Notes: a model not told the origin generated them from the sequence alone. A stretch of DNA of 64,000 nt from Acidobacteria bacterium AB60 (GCA_008682415.1 VANK01000002.1:434001-498000), one strand, 5' to 3'; shown: positions 18,722-28,020, counted from the stretch's first letter. A program made the numbers and translations.

Positions 18722-19158
18722 GCGCGCTTTGCTTTAGGGCGAGCCGCGAGCGTCTTTTTGCGTTCGCGAATGATCCGGGCGCGTTCTTTTTCCGGGAGGG
18801 CGAGGACGGCGCTGGTGCGTTTGGGGAGCTTCTGGCTGATGAGGGTGTAGGCGCGCGTGAGCTCGTCTTCGACCTGGCGGGGGCGGAGAACATCCCAGCG
18901 CTCCATGGTGACCCAGTGCGCTTTGGCAAGGTAGGGTGTGGGAGCCATGCCTTCGATCTCCAGCAGCTCGTGGACGCGCTCGGCTCCGCAGTGGAAGCAC
19001 AGGACCCCGAAGCCGGTGCCATCGACGTCGGTCATGGCGAACATCTTTCCGCCGATGTCGCGATCGCCTGCCCAGTAGACGAGGTGATGTCCCCAGTTGA
19101 GCGTTTCGGCCACGCCGGGAAGCGCGAGACAGATCTCGCGGATGCGCTCGTTGTCCAT
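18718..19158 (-). CDS. MmcQ/YjbR family protein
   Basis: Small cytoplasmic protein of 146 residues of the MmcQ/YjbR fold, sometimes described as having a DNA-binding-like fold but without an established role. Typical features: N-terminal LPGVAETLNWGHHLVYWAGD, central KMFAMTDVDGTGFGVLCFHC, then PYLAKAHWVTMERWDVLRPR and a helix with LTRAYTLISQKLPKR. A basic Lys/Arg-rich tail ends the protein. The stop overlaps that of the convergent SDR gene by four bases. No operon partner is apparent. Confidence 0.88.
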   Translation of the reverse strand: MDNERIREICLALPGVAETLNWGHHLVYWAGDRDIGGKMFAMTDVDGTGFGVLCFHCGAERVHELLEIEGMAPTPYLAKAHWVTMERWDVLRPRQVEDELTRAYTLISQKLPKRTSAVLALPEKERARIIRERKKTLAARPKAKRA

Positions 19159-19192
19159 GCGCCCGAGTGTACGGCGGATGCGGCAGGCGGAG

Positions 19193-20809
19193 CTAGAACT
19201 TTGCTTCGAAGGCGCGGAAGCGGCGCTCGAGCTCGTATTGCGCGGCGGCTTTCTGGTTGGCTTTTAGGAACTCCGAGCAGGCGCCGGCCGGCTTTTCGGA
19301 TCCCAGCTGGGTACGGCAGGCGGGCACGGGTGCGGTGAAGCGATCGGGCTCGGCCCAAAGGCTCTTGCCGGGGAGGAAGTTGTGCTCCATGCCGGTGCGC
19401 GCGAGCTGCTTGAGGTCGTCGTAGGTGAGGTGGTAGTCGAGAGCAGCGCGAACGTATTCATGCGTGATCTCGATACGGCTGACGCCCTCATCGTCGGTGG
19501 AGAGGGCGACGGGCACGTGGGCGGCCCGGTAGAGAGGGAAGGGGTGATCGGAGCCCTTGATGCCGAGGATGCCCTCGTTGGAGCTGAGGTTGATCTCGAT
19601 CATGACGTGTTTTGCGGCGAGTTCTTTGAGCAGGCCGCCGGCATCGTCCTCATAGGCGACATCGACGCCATGGCCGATGCGCTCGGCGTGGCCCAGCTCG
19701 ACGGCCTGGCGAATGTGGAAGCGGAGGCCCTCGGGAGGGACCATGCCGGGCGCCAGCTCGCCGGCGTGCAAGGTGATGTGGACCTGCGGGTAGACGGACT
19801 GGAGATAGTCGACCATGCGCATGGCCAGGGTGTAGTCGTGCATGGAGACGTGGCCGTCCTCGGGCTGGACGAAGTTGATGCCGAGGAATCCGGGCTCGCC
19901 GTCGTGTATGGTTTGCGCGATGGTCTCAAAGCCGAGGAGGGTCTGGGCGAAGACGACCTCGGGAGCGTTGGCACGGAGGACCTGATAGATGTAGCGGACC
20001 TGGACCGAGCAGGCGGGGAGGGCCTGGGGGGTGCCGCAGTGCTCGAGCTCTTTGCGGCGATCTTCGGCGGTGCGCACGTCTTCCATGCCGGTCTTGACCT
20101 CGTCGCGGAGGCCTTTGTCGAGAAGGGCCTGGCGCATGCCCGCGAAGTCGATGTTGTCAGAGGCGGCGGGCCAGCCGATCTCTTTGGAGAGCGCCGCGGC
20201 GTGGGAGAAGGGCGGCGTCTGCATGAGTTCGAGGTACTGCTGATTTTGGGCGGCGGCGCGGGAGGCGACTTCGTCGACCCATTCGCCGGTGTGGCGCTTG
20301 TCGAGCCCGCCGAATTTGGCAAAGGTGCCGAAGAACTGGTCGTGGCCGCTGTAGCCGGGTGTGGGAACGAAGCTGCGCAGGGAGAAGGAGTCGACGAGGC
20401 GGTCGTAGAGGTCCTGATCGGCGGGGGAGAGCACGCCGGCGAGCCGCGACGCGGGCACGAGCGGGTCGGCGCAGGGCGGGTGCGCGAAGCGGAGCGCGAC
20501 GGGGTCGACGCAGATGCCGTCCTCCGCGGCATCGCGGATGAAGGTCTCGGCATAAACGGCGCCGGAGAGGTGGACGTGCAGGTCGGCACCCTTGGGGAAG
20601 GACAGGAGGAAGGCGTAGAGGGCAGGCGCGCCGGAGTGAGCGGCTTCCGTGAAGGCGCGGGCGACGGCGGCTTCTGAGCCGGTGCGCGCAGCCCTGGCGG
20701 GAGCAGGCACGGGCTGGGCGGCGAGGGAGCCGAGGGCGAGTAAGACGGAGAGGGAGGGGAGCAATGCGGACACGAGGCGGCCGGGGAAAACGGGTCGGAG
20801 AGTCTGCAT
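19193..20809 (-). CDS. Secreted adenosine deaminase-like metal hydrolase
   Basis: Predicted purine-nucleoside deaminase of the adenosine/AMP deaminase superfamily, 538 residues, exported. The ATG at 20809 has GGAAAG upstream and opens a signal peptide (LVSALLPSLSVLLALGSLAA). Metal-site motif ADLHVHLSGAVY near residue 87, His in HITLHAGELAP, the region RIGHGVDVAYED and the late metal Asp in VALSTDDEGVSR fit the family. The length and secretion resemble the ADGF/ADA2 group more than cytosolic Add. Likely scavenges adenosine in the periplasm or outside the cell (inference). Monocistronic. Confidence 0.88.
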   Translation of the reverse strand: MQTLRPVFPGRLVSALLPSLSVLLALGSLAAQPVPAPARAARTGSEAAVARAFTEAAHSGAPALYAFLLSFPKGADLHVHLSGAVYAETFIRDAAEDGICVDPVALRFAHPPCADPLVPASRLAGVLSPADQDLYDRLVDSFSLRSFVPTPGYSGHDQFFGTFAKFGGLDKRHTGEWVDEVASRAAAQNQQYLELMQTPPFSHAAALSKEIGWPAASDNIDFAGMRQALLDKGLRDEVKTGMEDVRTAEDRRKELEHCGTPQALPACSVQVRYIYQVLRANAPEVVFAQTLLGFETIAQTIHDGEPGFLGINFVQPEDGHVSMHDYTLAMRMVDYLQSVYPQVHITLHAGELAPGMVPPEGLRFHIRQAVELGHAERIGHGVDVAYEDDAGGLLKELAAKHVMIEINLSSNEGILGIKGSDHPFPLYRAAHVPVALSTDDEGVSRIEITHEYVRAALDYHLTYDDLKQLARTGMEHNFLPGKSLWAEPDRFTAPVPACRTQLGSEKPAGACSEFLKANQKAAAQYELERRFRAFEAKF

Positions 20810-21001
20810 GATTGCTTTCCAGTGTAGGGCATGGGGAGGCGACGGACGGGGACATGCGGGCAGGAGTGGGGCGGCTTGGCCAGAGGCTGGGCGAGTTGGT
20901 ATACTCAAAGGGTTGTTGCAGCGCACTGTACGAGGGAATCCCTACCCTACCGGCCTGGCCGGAATCCGCGCAGGAGATTGCAACCAACGAGTCTGCACTG
21001 A
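20810..21001. other. Intergenic region upstream of tRNA-Phe and the deaminase gene
   Basis: Divergent intergenic space carrying the promoters for the tRNA and the deaminase gene. GAGTTGGTATACTCA at 20893-20907 includes a TATACT -10-like word oriented toward the tRNA, too far upstream (about 95 bases) to assign safely. No gene seen. Confidence 0.5.
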
Positions 21002-21076
21002 GGCCAGGTAGCTCAGTGGTAGAGCGCGGCCCTGAAAAGGCCGGCGTCGGCGGTTCAATCCCGTCCCTGGCCACCA
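21002..21076 (+). tRNA. tRNA-Phe (GAA), CCA encoded
   Basis: Cloverleaf read by eye: acceptor arms GGCCAGG (21002-21008) and CCTGGCC, discriminator A plus encoded CCA, D-arm GCTC-AGTGGTA-GAGC, anticodon stem CGGCC/GGCCG with loop CTGAAAA (anticodon GAA), T-loop GGTTCAATCC. 75 nt including CCA. Confidence 0.95.
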
Positions 21077-21163
21077 TTCAAACCAACGATTCAGTGGACC
21101 CTTTCGTTTTCCCTATCTGCCATTGCTTCGGCTGAGCCCCTGCAGATATCCGCTTGCCTTGCC

Positions 21164-21667
21164 TTACATTTCGATTAGCTTGCGGAGATCCTTGAGCAGA
21201 ACGAACAGATGCAGTGGGTCAGTCGGCGAGGATATGAAATCGAATTGCTCGTAATATCGCTTCGCCGCATCGTCCTTGGCGTGAACCACCAAAGCCCGAA
21301 TCCCTGCAATCTCTGAAGCCTGTACCGTTCGCAGGATGGCATCGCGGAGAAGGGCCCGGCCCACGCCCTTGCCCTGCCAATCCTTGTGCACGGCGAGACG
21401 AGCCAACAGCATGATCGGCACCGGGTGCCTGGCGAGCCCTTTGCGCAGGCGCTCGGGGGCATCGGCGTACTCCACTTGTCCTACGGCGAGGCTGTAGTAG
21501 CCGATCACCGTGTGATCTACCAAACCGAGATACGTCTGAGCTGAACTGGCGCTTTGGTTCTGAAGCGCACATTTAGTGAGCCACGCGTTCAGATCCGGCT
21601 GGCCGCAATCGAAGGCGCTGAGAAGGTGTTCACGGCCGAGCTTCTCGATGCGGCGCTTTTCGCTCAC
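21164..21667 (-). CDS. GNAT-family acetyltransferase toxin (TacT/AtaT-like)
   Basis: Acetyltransferase of 167 residues with the layout of type II toxins that acetylate charged tRNAs. Start chosen as GTG at 21667, overlapping the antitoxin stop by GTGA, a sign of translational coupling. Visible features: N-terminal LGREHLLSAFDCGQPDLNAW typical of this toxin group, LARLAVHKDWQGKGVGRALL with the acetyl-CoA pyrophosphate loop, and late YYEQFDF containing the usual catalytic-position Tyr. Which tRNA is modified cannot be inferred. Known relatives block translation until neutralised by the DUF1778 partner encoded directly upstream. Confidence 0.9.
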   Translation of the reverse strand: MSEKRRIEKLGREHLLSAFDCGQPDLNAWLTKCALQNQSASSAQTYLGLVDHTVIGYYSLAVGQVEYADAPERLRKGLARHPVPIMLLARLAVHKDWQGKGVGRALLRDAILRTVQASEIAGIRALVVHAKDDAAKRYYEQFDFISSPTDPLHLFVLLKDLRKLIEM

Positions 21668-21963
21668 TTGCTCGAGCCCGCAAAGAACCCCGGCTCCTCG
21701 AGAAGAGCCTTCAGTCTGGGCAGAGGCCGTGTCGGGGCGTCGAGAGCGGATTGAAACTCGGTCCACTTCTCAGCGTTCAGGGCGAAGATGCGACGCTCCA
21801 CGAGCATCTCCTCTGCCCTTGAAAGGGCGCTCTCCATCACGAAGTCACTCATGGATCGATGGGAGGCGGATGCAGCAGCCTGGAGTTTCGCTTTGGCAGC
21901 GGGGGAAACCCGCACGTCCAATTTTTCGGTGCGTCGCTCCGCGGGCGCAGACTTGGGTGCCAT
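21664..21963 (-). CDS. DUF1778 (TacA-like) antitoxin
   Basis: Antitoxin of 99 residues with N-terminal ribbon-helix-helix (EKLDVRVSPAAKAKLQAAAS, then SMSDFVMESALSRAEEML) and a C-terminal toxin-binding tail (PRLKALLEEPGFF). The ATG at 21963 has AGGAAAGGTGAT immediately upstream. Such proteins bind the toxin and repress their own operon. A candidate operator lies at 21977-21988. The gene precedes the toxin, the normal order. Confidence 0.9.
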   Translation of the reverse strand: MAPKSAPAERRTEKLDVRVSPAAKAKLQAAASASHRSMSDFVMESALSRAEEMLVERRIFALNAEKWTEFQSALDAPTRPLPRLKALLEEPGFFAGSSK

Positions 21964-21976
21964 ATCACCTTTCCTC

Positions 21977-22013
21977 CACTTTGAAGTGTGCCTAAATGTG
22001 ATGACATTGTCAA
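21977..22013 (-). promoter_or_regulatory. Candidate promoter/operator of the DUF1778-GNAT operon
   Basis: Inverted repeat CACTT-TG-AAGTG at 21977-21988, 14 bases upstream of the antitoxin start, overlaps the place where a -10 box would sit 17 bases from a perfect TTGACA -35 (minus strand, 22008-22013). The -10 itself (CACACT) is weak. Autoregulation by the RHH antitoxin is inferred from the family. Confidence 0.45.
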
Positions 22014-22217
22014 GACATCGGGAATGAGTATGTGAGCGTGCGGGGCCGAGATGAATTGCGGCGAGTTATTACTGACTCTTGTATTCGGCCGCACGCTATA
22101 GCGCGTGAACACCAACGTTTCTCGTCAAAAGTGGAATCGAAGCGGGAGGCGCGGGCAGCCAACACGCCGATGCGTCGCAACATCCAACCACTACCGAAAT
22201 GCGGGGGGTGGTTTGCG
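22014..22217. other. Leader region of the formate dehydrogenase operon
   Basis: About 200 bases with no independent gene. CGCTATAGCG at 22094-22103 is a perfect 10-bp palindrome inside a longer imperfect one (CACGC...GCGTG) and may be an operator. No confident promoter was read. Confidence 0.4.
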
Positions 22218-25200
22218 ATGTCGAGCAACAGCGTAGATGGACGCTTGAGCCGTGATCCGGAGAGGGCTCCGGAGAATCAGCCGTTCAGCCCGAACAGTGT
22301 GAACAAGATGGCGCGCATCAAGGGGGCGACGGAGGTGGCGAGCGTCTGCCCGTATTGCGCGGTGGGCTGCAGCCAGCTGATTTATGTGAAGGGCGGCAAG
22401 ATCGTCGACATCGAAGGCAATCCTGAGAGCCCGATCAATGCGGGAACGCTGTGTCCCAAGGGCGCGAACACCTTCCAGCTGAACGTGAACCCGCACCGGA
22501 TCAAGCACGTGATGTATCGCGCGCCCTATTCGAGCCGCTGGGAGCGGCGGTCGCTGGACTGGGCGATGGACCGGATCGCGCAGCTGACCATGGAGGCCCG
22601 CGAGGAGGGCTTTGTGGAGAAGCGCGACGACAAGGTGCTGAATCACGTGACGAACATGTTCTCCCTGGGCGGGGCCACCATGGACATCGAGGAGAACTAC
22701 CTGATCAAGAAGCTGTTCAACGGCGGACTGGGGATGGTGCCGATCGAAAACCAGGCGCGAATATGACACAGCGCTTCGGTGCCCGGTCTGGGCGCCTCGT
22801 TCGGCCGCGGCGCGGCCACCAGCTTTCAGGAGGACATGCAGAACGCTGATTGCGTTCTGATCATGGGCTCGAATATGGCGGAGGCGCATCCGGTGGGATT
22901 TCGCTTTCCGATGATGGCGCGCGAGCGCGGGGCGCAGCTGATTCACGTGGACCCGCATTTTTCGCGCACGTCGGCGATGTGCCAGCAGTATGTGCGCATC
23001 CGCACGGGCTCGGATATCGCGTTCCTGGGAGGACTGATCCACTACATCCTGGAGAACGACAGGTGGTTTCACGAGTACGTGATGGCCTACACCAACGCGG
23101 CCACGATCATCACGGAACAATATCGCGACGCCGAGGACCTGGGGGGGATCTTTGCCGGGTTCAATCCGGAGACGCGCTCGTACGACGGTTCGCGCGAGGC
23201 CTGGCAGTATGAGGGGCACGAAGGGAGCGGGGGGAGGACGCAGGCGGGTCATGCGGAGAAGGCGGAGTCGTTCAGCGAGCGGACGGGATCGCTGGACTCG
23301 GCGACGCCGCCGACGGATCACAGCTTGAAGAATCCTCGCTGCGTGCTGAATATTCTGCGACGGCACTATGCGCGCTACACGCCGCAGATGGTGGCGCGGA
23401 TCTGCGGGTGCAGCAAGGAGGAGTTTGTGCGCGTGGCCGAGACGGTGTGCGCGAACTCGGGGCGGGAGCGCACGACGTGCCTTGTGTACGCGGTGGGCTG
23501 GACGCAGCACTCGGTGGGGGTGCAGATCATTCGCGCCGCGACCATTGTGCAGCTGCTGCTGGGCAACATGGGGCGGCCGGGCGGGGGCATTATGGCCATG
23601 CGCGGGCATGCGAGTATCCAGGGTTCGACCGACGTGCCGACCCTGTACGAGCTGCTGCCCGGCTACATCATGCAGCCCTCGGCGCTTCGTGATCATGGGG
23701 GGCTTGCCGATTACCTCAAGCAGGAAGAGGTCAAGACGGGGTTCATGGCGAACCTGCCGAAGTTCCTGGTGAGTTTGCTGAAGGCGTGGTACGGGGAGGC
23801 GGCAACACGGGAGAACGACTTTGGGTACAACTGGATTCCGCGCATCGACGGCAACTACTCGCACCTGGCGTGCACGGTGCGGATGCTGGAGGGGAAGATG
23901 CGGGGGATGTTCCTGTTCGGCCAGAATCCGGCGGCGGGGGCACCTAATGGGAGAGCGAACCGGGAGGCGCTGAAGAAGCTGAAGTGGCTGGTGGTGCGGG
24001 ACTGGTTCGAGATCGACACCGCCGCCTTCTGGCACAAGGGGCCGGAGAATCCCGATCCGGCGGCCATCGGGACAGAGGTGTTCTTTATTCCGGCGGCGGC
24101 GAGCGCGGAAAAGGACGGCACGTTTACCAACACGCAGCGGCTGTTGCAGTGGCACGACAAGGCCGTGGATCCGCCCGAGGATTGCCGCTCCGACACGTGG
24201 TTTGTGTACGAGCTGGGGAAGCGGCTGAAGAAGCTGTACGCGCACTCGACGCGGGAACGCGACCAGGGGCTGCTGAACCTGACGTGGGACTACGAGTTCG
24301 ATCATGCGGAGAGGCTGCCGGACGGATCGATCAGCCGCATCCATGGCGAGACGGATGTTGCCAAGATCCTGATGGAGATCAACGGCTACACGGTGGCGGA
24401 CCGGCAGCAGGTGGCCGATTTCAACGGCTTGAAGGACGACGGATCGACGGCGTGCGGCTGCTGGATCTACAGCGGGGTGTATCCGGAGAAGGGGCGGAAC
24501 CGGGCGCGGTCGCGGAAGCGGACGCCCGGGGTGTACACGAGCCCGGAGTGGGGTTTTGCGTGGCCGTTGAATCGCCGCATGATGTACAACCGCGCCTCGG
24601 CCGATCCCAAGGGCCGGCCCTGGTCGGAACGCAAGAAGTACCTGTCGTGGGACGAGGAGGAGCAGCGCTGGACTGGTCCGGATGTTCCTGATTTCGAGCC
24701 GAAGAAGCCGCCGAGCTATCGCCCGAATCCCGATTCGAGGGGCATGGAGGCGATCGCGGGGGACGCACCGTTCCTGATGAAGCCGGACGGGCGTGGGTGG
24801 CTGTTTGCGCCCATGGGCGTGAAGGATGGCCCGTTGCCGACGCACTACGAGCCGCTGGAGTCGCCATTGGGGAATCTGCTGTATCCCGACCAGCGCAATA
24901 ACCCCACGATCGAGCGGTACGAGCTGCCGGTGAATGAGTACAATCCGCCGAACGATGAGTTTCCCGTGATCGCGACGAATTACCGGCTCACCGAGCACTA
25001 CCTGAGCGGACCGATGAGCCGCTTCAATAGCTGGCTCAATGAACTGCAGCCGGGGATGTTCATCGAGATCAGTCCGGAGCTGGCGAGCGAGAAGGGGATC
25101 GAGCACGGGGGGTGGATGGTGGCATGGAACCGGCGCGGCGCGATCGAAGCGCGCGCGATGGTGACGCGGCGCATTATGCCGCTGAAGGTGCACGGCCGGA

Positions 25201-25457
25201 CGGTTCATCAGATCGGAATGCCGTTTCACTGGGGATTCGCGGGAGAGACGGTGGGAGCGATCGCCAATGATCTGACCTCAATCAGCGCCGATCCCAACGT
25301 GAGCATGCATGAAGCCAAGGCGTTCACGGTGAACGTGCGCGCGGGGCGGTTGAAGGGCCATGCCGAGATCGAGCCGCTGCCGCCGGCGCCGTGGCCGACA
25401 CGCGAAGAATCGCCCGAGACAGCGAAGTCGGATCAGCCGGAAGGACAGGCGATATGA
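22218..25457 (+). CDS. Formate dehydrogenase catalytic subunit, selenocysteine-containing
   Basis: Molybdopterin/tungstopterin oxidoreductase oxidising formate to CO2. Read through TGA at 22764-22766 as Sec: the two open frames (to 22766 and from 22779) are in register, and the context NQARI-U-HSASVPGLGASFGRG matches the Sec site of FdnG/FdoG. Sec would be residue 183 of about 1079. The N-terminal 4Fe-4S motif is VCPYCAVGCSQ...LCPKGAN. ENQARI and AEAHPVGFR flank the active site; C-terminal domain has LTEHYLSG and GFAGETVGA. ATG 22218 has GGGGGTGG upstream. Notably no Tat signal precedes the Fe-S domain. Overlaps the next gene by ATGA. Symbol fdoG/fdnG not assigned because the electron-transfer partner differs. 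Confidence 0.93.
22764..22803 (+). promoter_or_regulatory. Sec codon UGA and bacterial SECIS hairpin
   Basis: UGA at 22764-22766 is followed after exactly 11 bases by a stem GGTGCCC (22778-22784) with GGGCGCC (22790-22796) and loop GGTCT. The spacing and the GU-containing apical loop match E. coli fdhF/fdnG SECIS elements, which bind SelB. No bulged U is evident in the stem. selA, selB and selC are not in this window. Confidence 0.88.
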
Positions 25458-26293
25458 ACGAGGGACTGGTGCAGATTGCGACGGACCTGCGCGATACATG
25501 GACCCGGCCGGAGCCTCCAGCCGCGCAGGAGGAGACGGGATTTTTTACGGACACCACGCTGTGTATCGGCTGCAAGGCCTGCGAGGTGGCGTGCAAGCAG
25601 TGGAATCAGCTGCCCGCCGATGGATTCAACTGGACGGGCAACAGCTACGACAACACGGTCACGCTGTCGGATACGACGTGGCGGCACGTAGCGTTTGTGG
25701 AGCAGCACGATGCCGCCACGGACTCGATGCGCTGGCTGATGATGAGCGATGTCTGCAAGCACTGCCAGCACGCGCCTTGCGTGGAGGTTTGTCCGACGGG
25801 CGCGCTGATCTACAACGAATTCGGTAACGTGTACGTCCAGCAAGACGTGTGCAACGGCTGTGCAAACTGCGTGGTTGGCTGTCCGTTTGGCGTGATTGCA
25901 CGGAACAAAGCCGATGGGCGCGCGCACAAGTGCACGCTCTGTTACGACCGCCAGAAGGACGGCATGGTGCCGGCGTGCGCCAAATCGTGTCCCACGGAGT
26001 CGATCAAGTTTGGCAAGGTGAGCGAGTTGCGCGAACAGGCTCGCCAGCGCGTGGAACAGTTGCACGCACGCGGCGAGACGGACGCGTATCTTTACGGCAA
26101 TGAAACGTGGGGAGAATACAGCGCGCTGAACTCGTTTTTCCTGTTGAAGGACAAGCCGATCGTCTATAACCTGCCGGAGGCGCCGCGCCGGCCCGCGGCC
26201 CATCTGAAGCGCAATTATCTGTTCAGCTTCATGGCTTCGGTGGCGTTGACCGCGGTCTCGGCGTTGCTCTTCTCGGGAGGCGAGCGTGGCTAG
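25454..26293 (+). CDS. Formate dehydrogenase iron-sulfur subunit
   Basis: Ferredoxin-like electron-transfer subunit of 279 residues (FdnH/FdoH type). It carries four cysteine clusters: CIGCKACEVACKQWN near residue 36, CKHCQHAPCVEVCPTG, CNGCANCVVGCPFG and CTLCYDRQKDG...CAKSCPTES, enough for four 4Fe-4S clusters. A single C-terminal hydrophobic segment (YLFSFMASVALTAVSALLF) probably anchors it to the membrane. The start overlaps the catalytic gene's stop by four bases, with AAGGACAGG as RBS. Electrons would pass to the NrfD-type subunit encoded next. Confidence 0.94.
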   Translation: MNEGLVQIATDLRDTWTRPEPPAAQEETGFFTDTTLCIGCKACEVACKQWNQLPADGFNWTGNSYDNTVTLSDTTWRHVAFVEQHDAATDSMRWLMMSDVCKHCQHAPCVEVCPTGALIYNEFGNVYVQQDVCNGCANCVVGCPFGVIARNKADGRAHKCTLCYDRQKDGMVPACAKSCPTESIKFGKVSELREQARQRVEQLHARGETDAYLYGNETWGEYSALNSFFLLKDKPIVYNLPEAPRRPAAHLKRNYLFSFMASVALTAVSALLFSGGERG

Positions 26294-27326
26294 CATTCCC
26301 GAGATCAATGATGCCCGCGATGTGTTCAGCCAGATTTCGCCCTCGTACGACATCGTGCGGAGCGCTCAGCCAGAACGGGTGCATGAGCCCGGGTATTACG
26401 GCCTGCCGATTCTGAAGCGGCCTTTCTGGAAATGGGAGATTGCTCTCTACTTCTTCTTCGAAGGCGTAAGCGCGGGCACGTCTGTGCTCTGCTCCGTACT
26501 GCGTGCGACGAGGGGCCGGCGGCATCGCGAGATGATTCGCGCCGGCCGCACGTTGTCATTCGCGACCATGCTGGTATGCCCGCCGCTCCTGATCGCCGAC
26601 CTGGGCCGGCCGGAGCGCTTCCATCACATGCTGCGCATCTGGAAGAAGACCTCGCCGATGAACCACGGCGCATGGGCCCTCACGGGATACGGCCTGCTCA
26701 GCACGATTCAGCTGTGCCTGATCTGGCCGGCGTGGCGACTCCCGTTCGGAAAGCGCATCGTGCGGCTGCTGCAACGGCTCCTGCCGGAGAGCGTCGTCGA
26801 TGTGCTGGGCATGCCGTTCGCGCTGACCATGATCAGCTATCCGGGAGTGCTGCTTTCGACGACGGCGAATCCTGTGTGGTCGCACACGCACTTTCTGGGG
26901 AGCCTGTTCGCCGCGAGTTCCATGAGTAACGGTGCGGCGGCGCTGGCGCTGCTGAGCGCCCGGTGCAAAGATGAGGATCTTCACCGGAGCATCGGCCGTT
27001 TTGAGGACGCGGCTACCACTGCAGAGGCGGCGGCGCTGGCGCTCTACCTGGGAACGGCGAAGAAGGCGGCGCGACCTCTTTTCAAAGGAAAGCAGTCCGG
27101 GCTGTTTCTGATCGGCGCTATCGGACTGGGAATCGTGGCTCCGGCGCTTCTACGCCGGGCGCGTTCGCCTGTTCTTCGATCGGTGGTGGCGCCGCTGCTC
27201 AGCCTGGCGGGTGGGGCGGCGCTGAAGTGGGCCATTACCTACGCCGGCCAGGAGTCCGCGATGGACGTGGAACTGGCCAACCACAACGCGCCCATGATCG
27301 AGGGTCAAGCCCAGACAAGAGCCTGA
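26286..27326 (+). CDS. NrfD/PsrC-type membrane subunit
   Basis: Polytopic membrane protein of 346 residues, family NrfD/PsrC, which contacts quinone but carries no haem. The GTG start at 26286 overlaps the Fe-S gene by eight bases and has GGGAGG upstream. About eight hydrophobic segments can be traced (WEIALYFFFEGVSAGTSVLC, LSFATMLVCPPLLIADL, ALTGYGLLSTIQLCLIW, and later ones). Conserved-looking features: LGRPERFHHMLRIWKKTSPM and FFEG in helix 1. It replaces the cytochrome b556 (FdnI/FdoI) found in enterobacterial formate dehydrogenases, so formate electrons likely enter the quinone pool without haem b. Confidence 0.85.
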   Translation: MASIPEINDARDVFSQISPSYDIVRSAQPERVHEPGYYGLPILKRPFWKWEIALYFFFEGVSAGTSVLCSVLRATRGRRHREMIRAGRTLSFATMLVCPPLLIADLGRPERFHHMLRIWKKTSPMNHGAWALTGYGLLSTIQLCLIWPAWRLPFGKRIVRLLQRLLPESVVDVLGMPFALTMISYPGVLLSTTANPVWSHTHFLGSLFAASSMSNGAAALALLSARCKDEDLHRSIGRFEDAATTAEAAALALYLGTAKKAARPLFKGKQSGLFLIGAIGLGIVAPALLRRARSPVLRSVVAPLLSLAGGAALKWAITYAGQESAMDVELANHNAPMIEGQAQTRA

Positions 27327-27403
27327 TCCTGGGCCAGTTTCCGTCTCGAGCAACGCTCCAGGTTGAGAAAAACGGCCCGCTCGGCGGCCGTGCGAGCGAA
27401 TAG

Positions 27404-27415
27404 TTGTTGCAACGA
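27404..27415. promoter_or_regulatory. Palindromic operator candidate upstream of yceI-like gene
   Basis: TTGTTGCAACGA, one mismatch from the palindrome TCGTTGCAACGA found upstream of the pirin and nitroreductase genes. It is 47 bases before the YceI start and is followed by ATA as at the pirin site (AACGAATA). Confidence 0.6.
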
Positions 27416-27462
27416 ATATCCTGATGCCGCATCCAACGTGCAGAAAGGAGACACCCCACCCC

Positions 27463-28020
27463 ATGGCAACTGCCACCTCTACCCCCTCTTCCACCATCAC
27501 CTGGAAACTTGACCCCGCGCACTCGGCCGCCGAGTTCAAAGTGCGGCACATGATGATCTCCAACGTGAAGGGCAGCTTCTCTGGTCTCACCGGAACCCTC
27601 ACCGAGCACACGGTTGATTCGTCGCTCTCCACCATCGAGGCCGCCGTTCCCCTGGCCAGCATCAGCACCGGAGACCCGCAGCGCGATGGACACCTGAAGA
27701 GCGCCGACTTCTTCGACGCAGATAAGTATCCGGAGATGACCTTCAAGTCCACCCGGGTCGAAAAGAAGGGCGCTGAGGAGTACGCGGTCACCGGCGACCT
27801 GACCATCCATGGCGTCACCAAGCCGGTGACCTTCGCCGTGGAAGGGCCGACCGCGCCCGGCAAGGATCCCTGGGGCAATACCCGGATCGGCATTTCAGCA
27901 ACTGCAAAGATCAACCGCAAGGACTTCGGCCTAAATTGGAATGCTGCTCTTGAGACGGGCGGCTTCCTGGTCGGGGAAGACGTGCAGATCAGCATCGAAG
28001 CCCAGTTCATTAAGGGATAA
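27463..28020 (+). CDS. YceI family lipid-binding protein
   Basis: Lipocalin-like YceI-domain protein of 185 residues; family members bind polyisoprenoid lipids or quinones, often under redox or pH stress. Domain signs: ITWKLDPAHSAAEFKVRHMM at the start, GSFSGLTGTL, IEAAVPLASISTGDPQRDGH, LKSADFFDADKYPEMTFKS, LTIHGVTKPVTFAVE and ISATAKINRKDFGLNWN. Start chosen as ATG 27463 with GAAAGGAG 13 bases upstream. No secretion signal is seen, so it is probably cytoplasmic, unlike E. coli YceI. The palindrome at 27404 suggests co-regulation with pirin. Confidence 0.92.
   Translation: MATATSTPSSTITWKLDPAHSAAEFKVRHMMISNVKGSFSGLTGTLTEHTVDSSLSTIEAAVPLASISTGDPQRDGHLKSADFFDADKYPEMTFKSTRVEKKGAEEYAVTGDLTIHGVTKPVTFAVEGPTAPGKDPWGNTRIGISATAKINRKDFGLNWNAALETGGFLVGEDVQISIEAQFIKG

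Noticed and set aside
22764..22766. Premature stop splitting the formate dehydrogenase gene
   Set aside because: The codon is UGA at the known Sec position, frames on both sides agree, and a SECIS hairpin follows at the correct 11-base distance.
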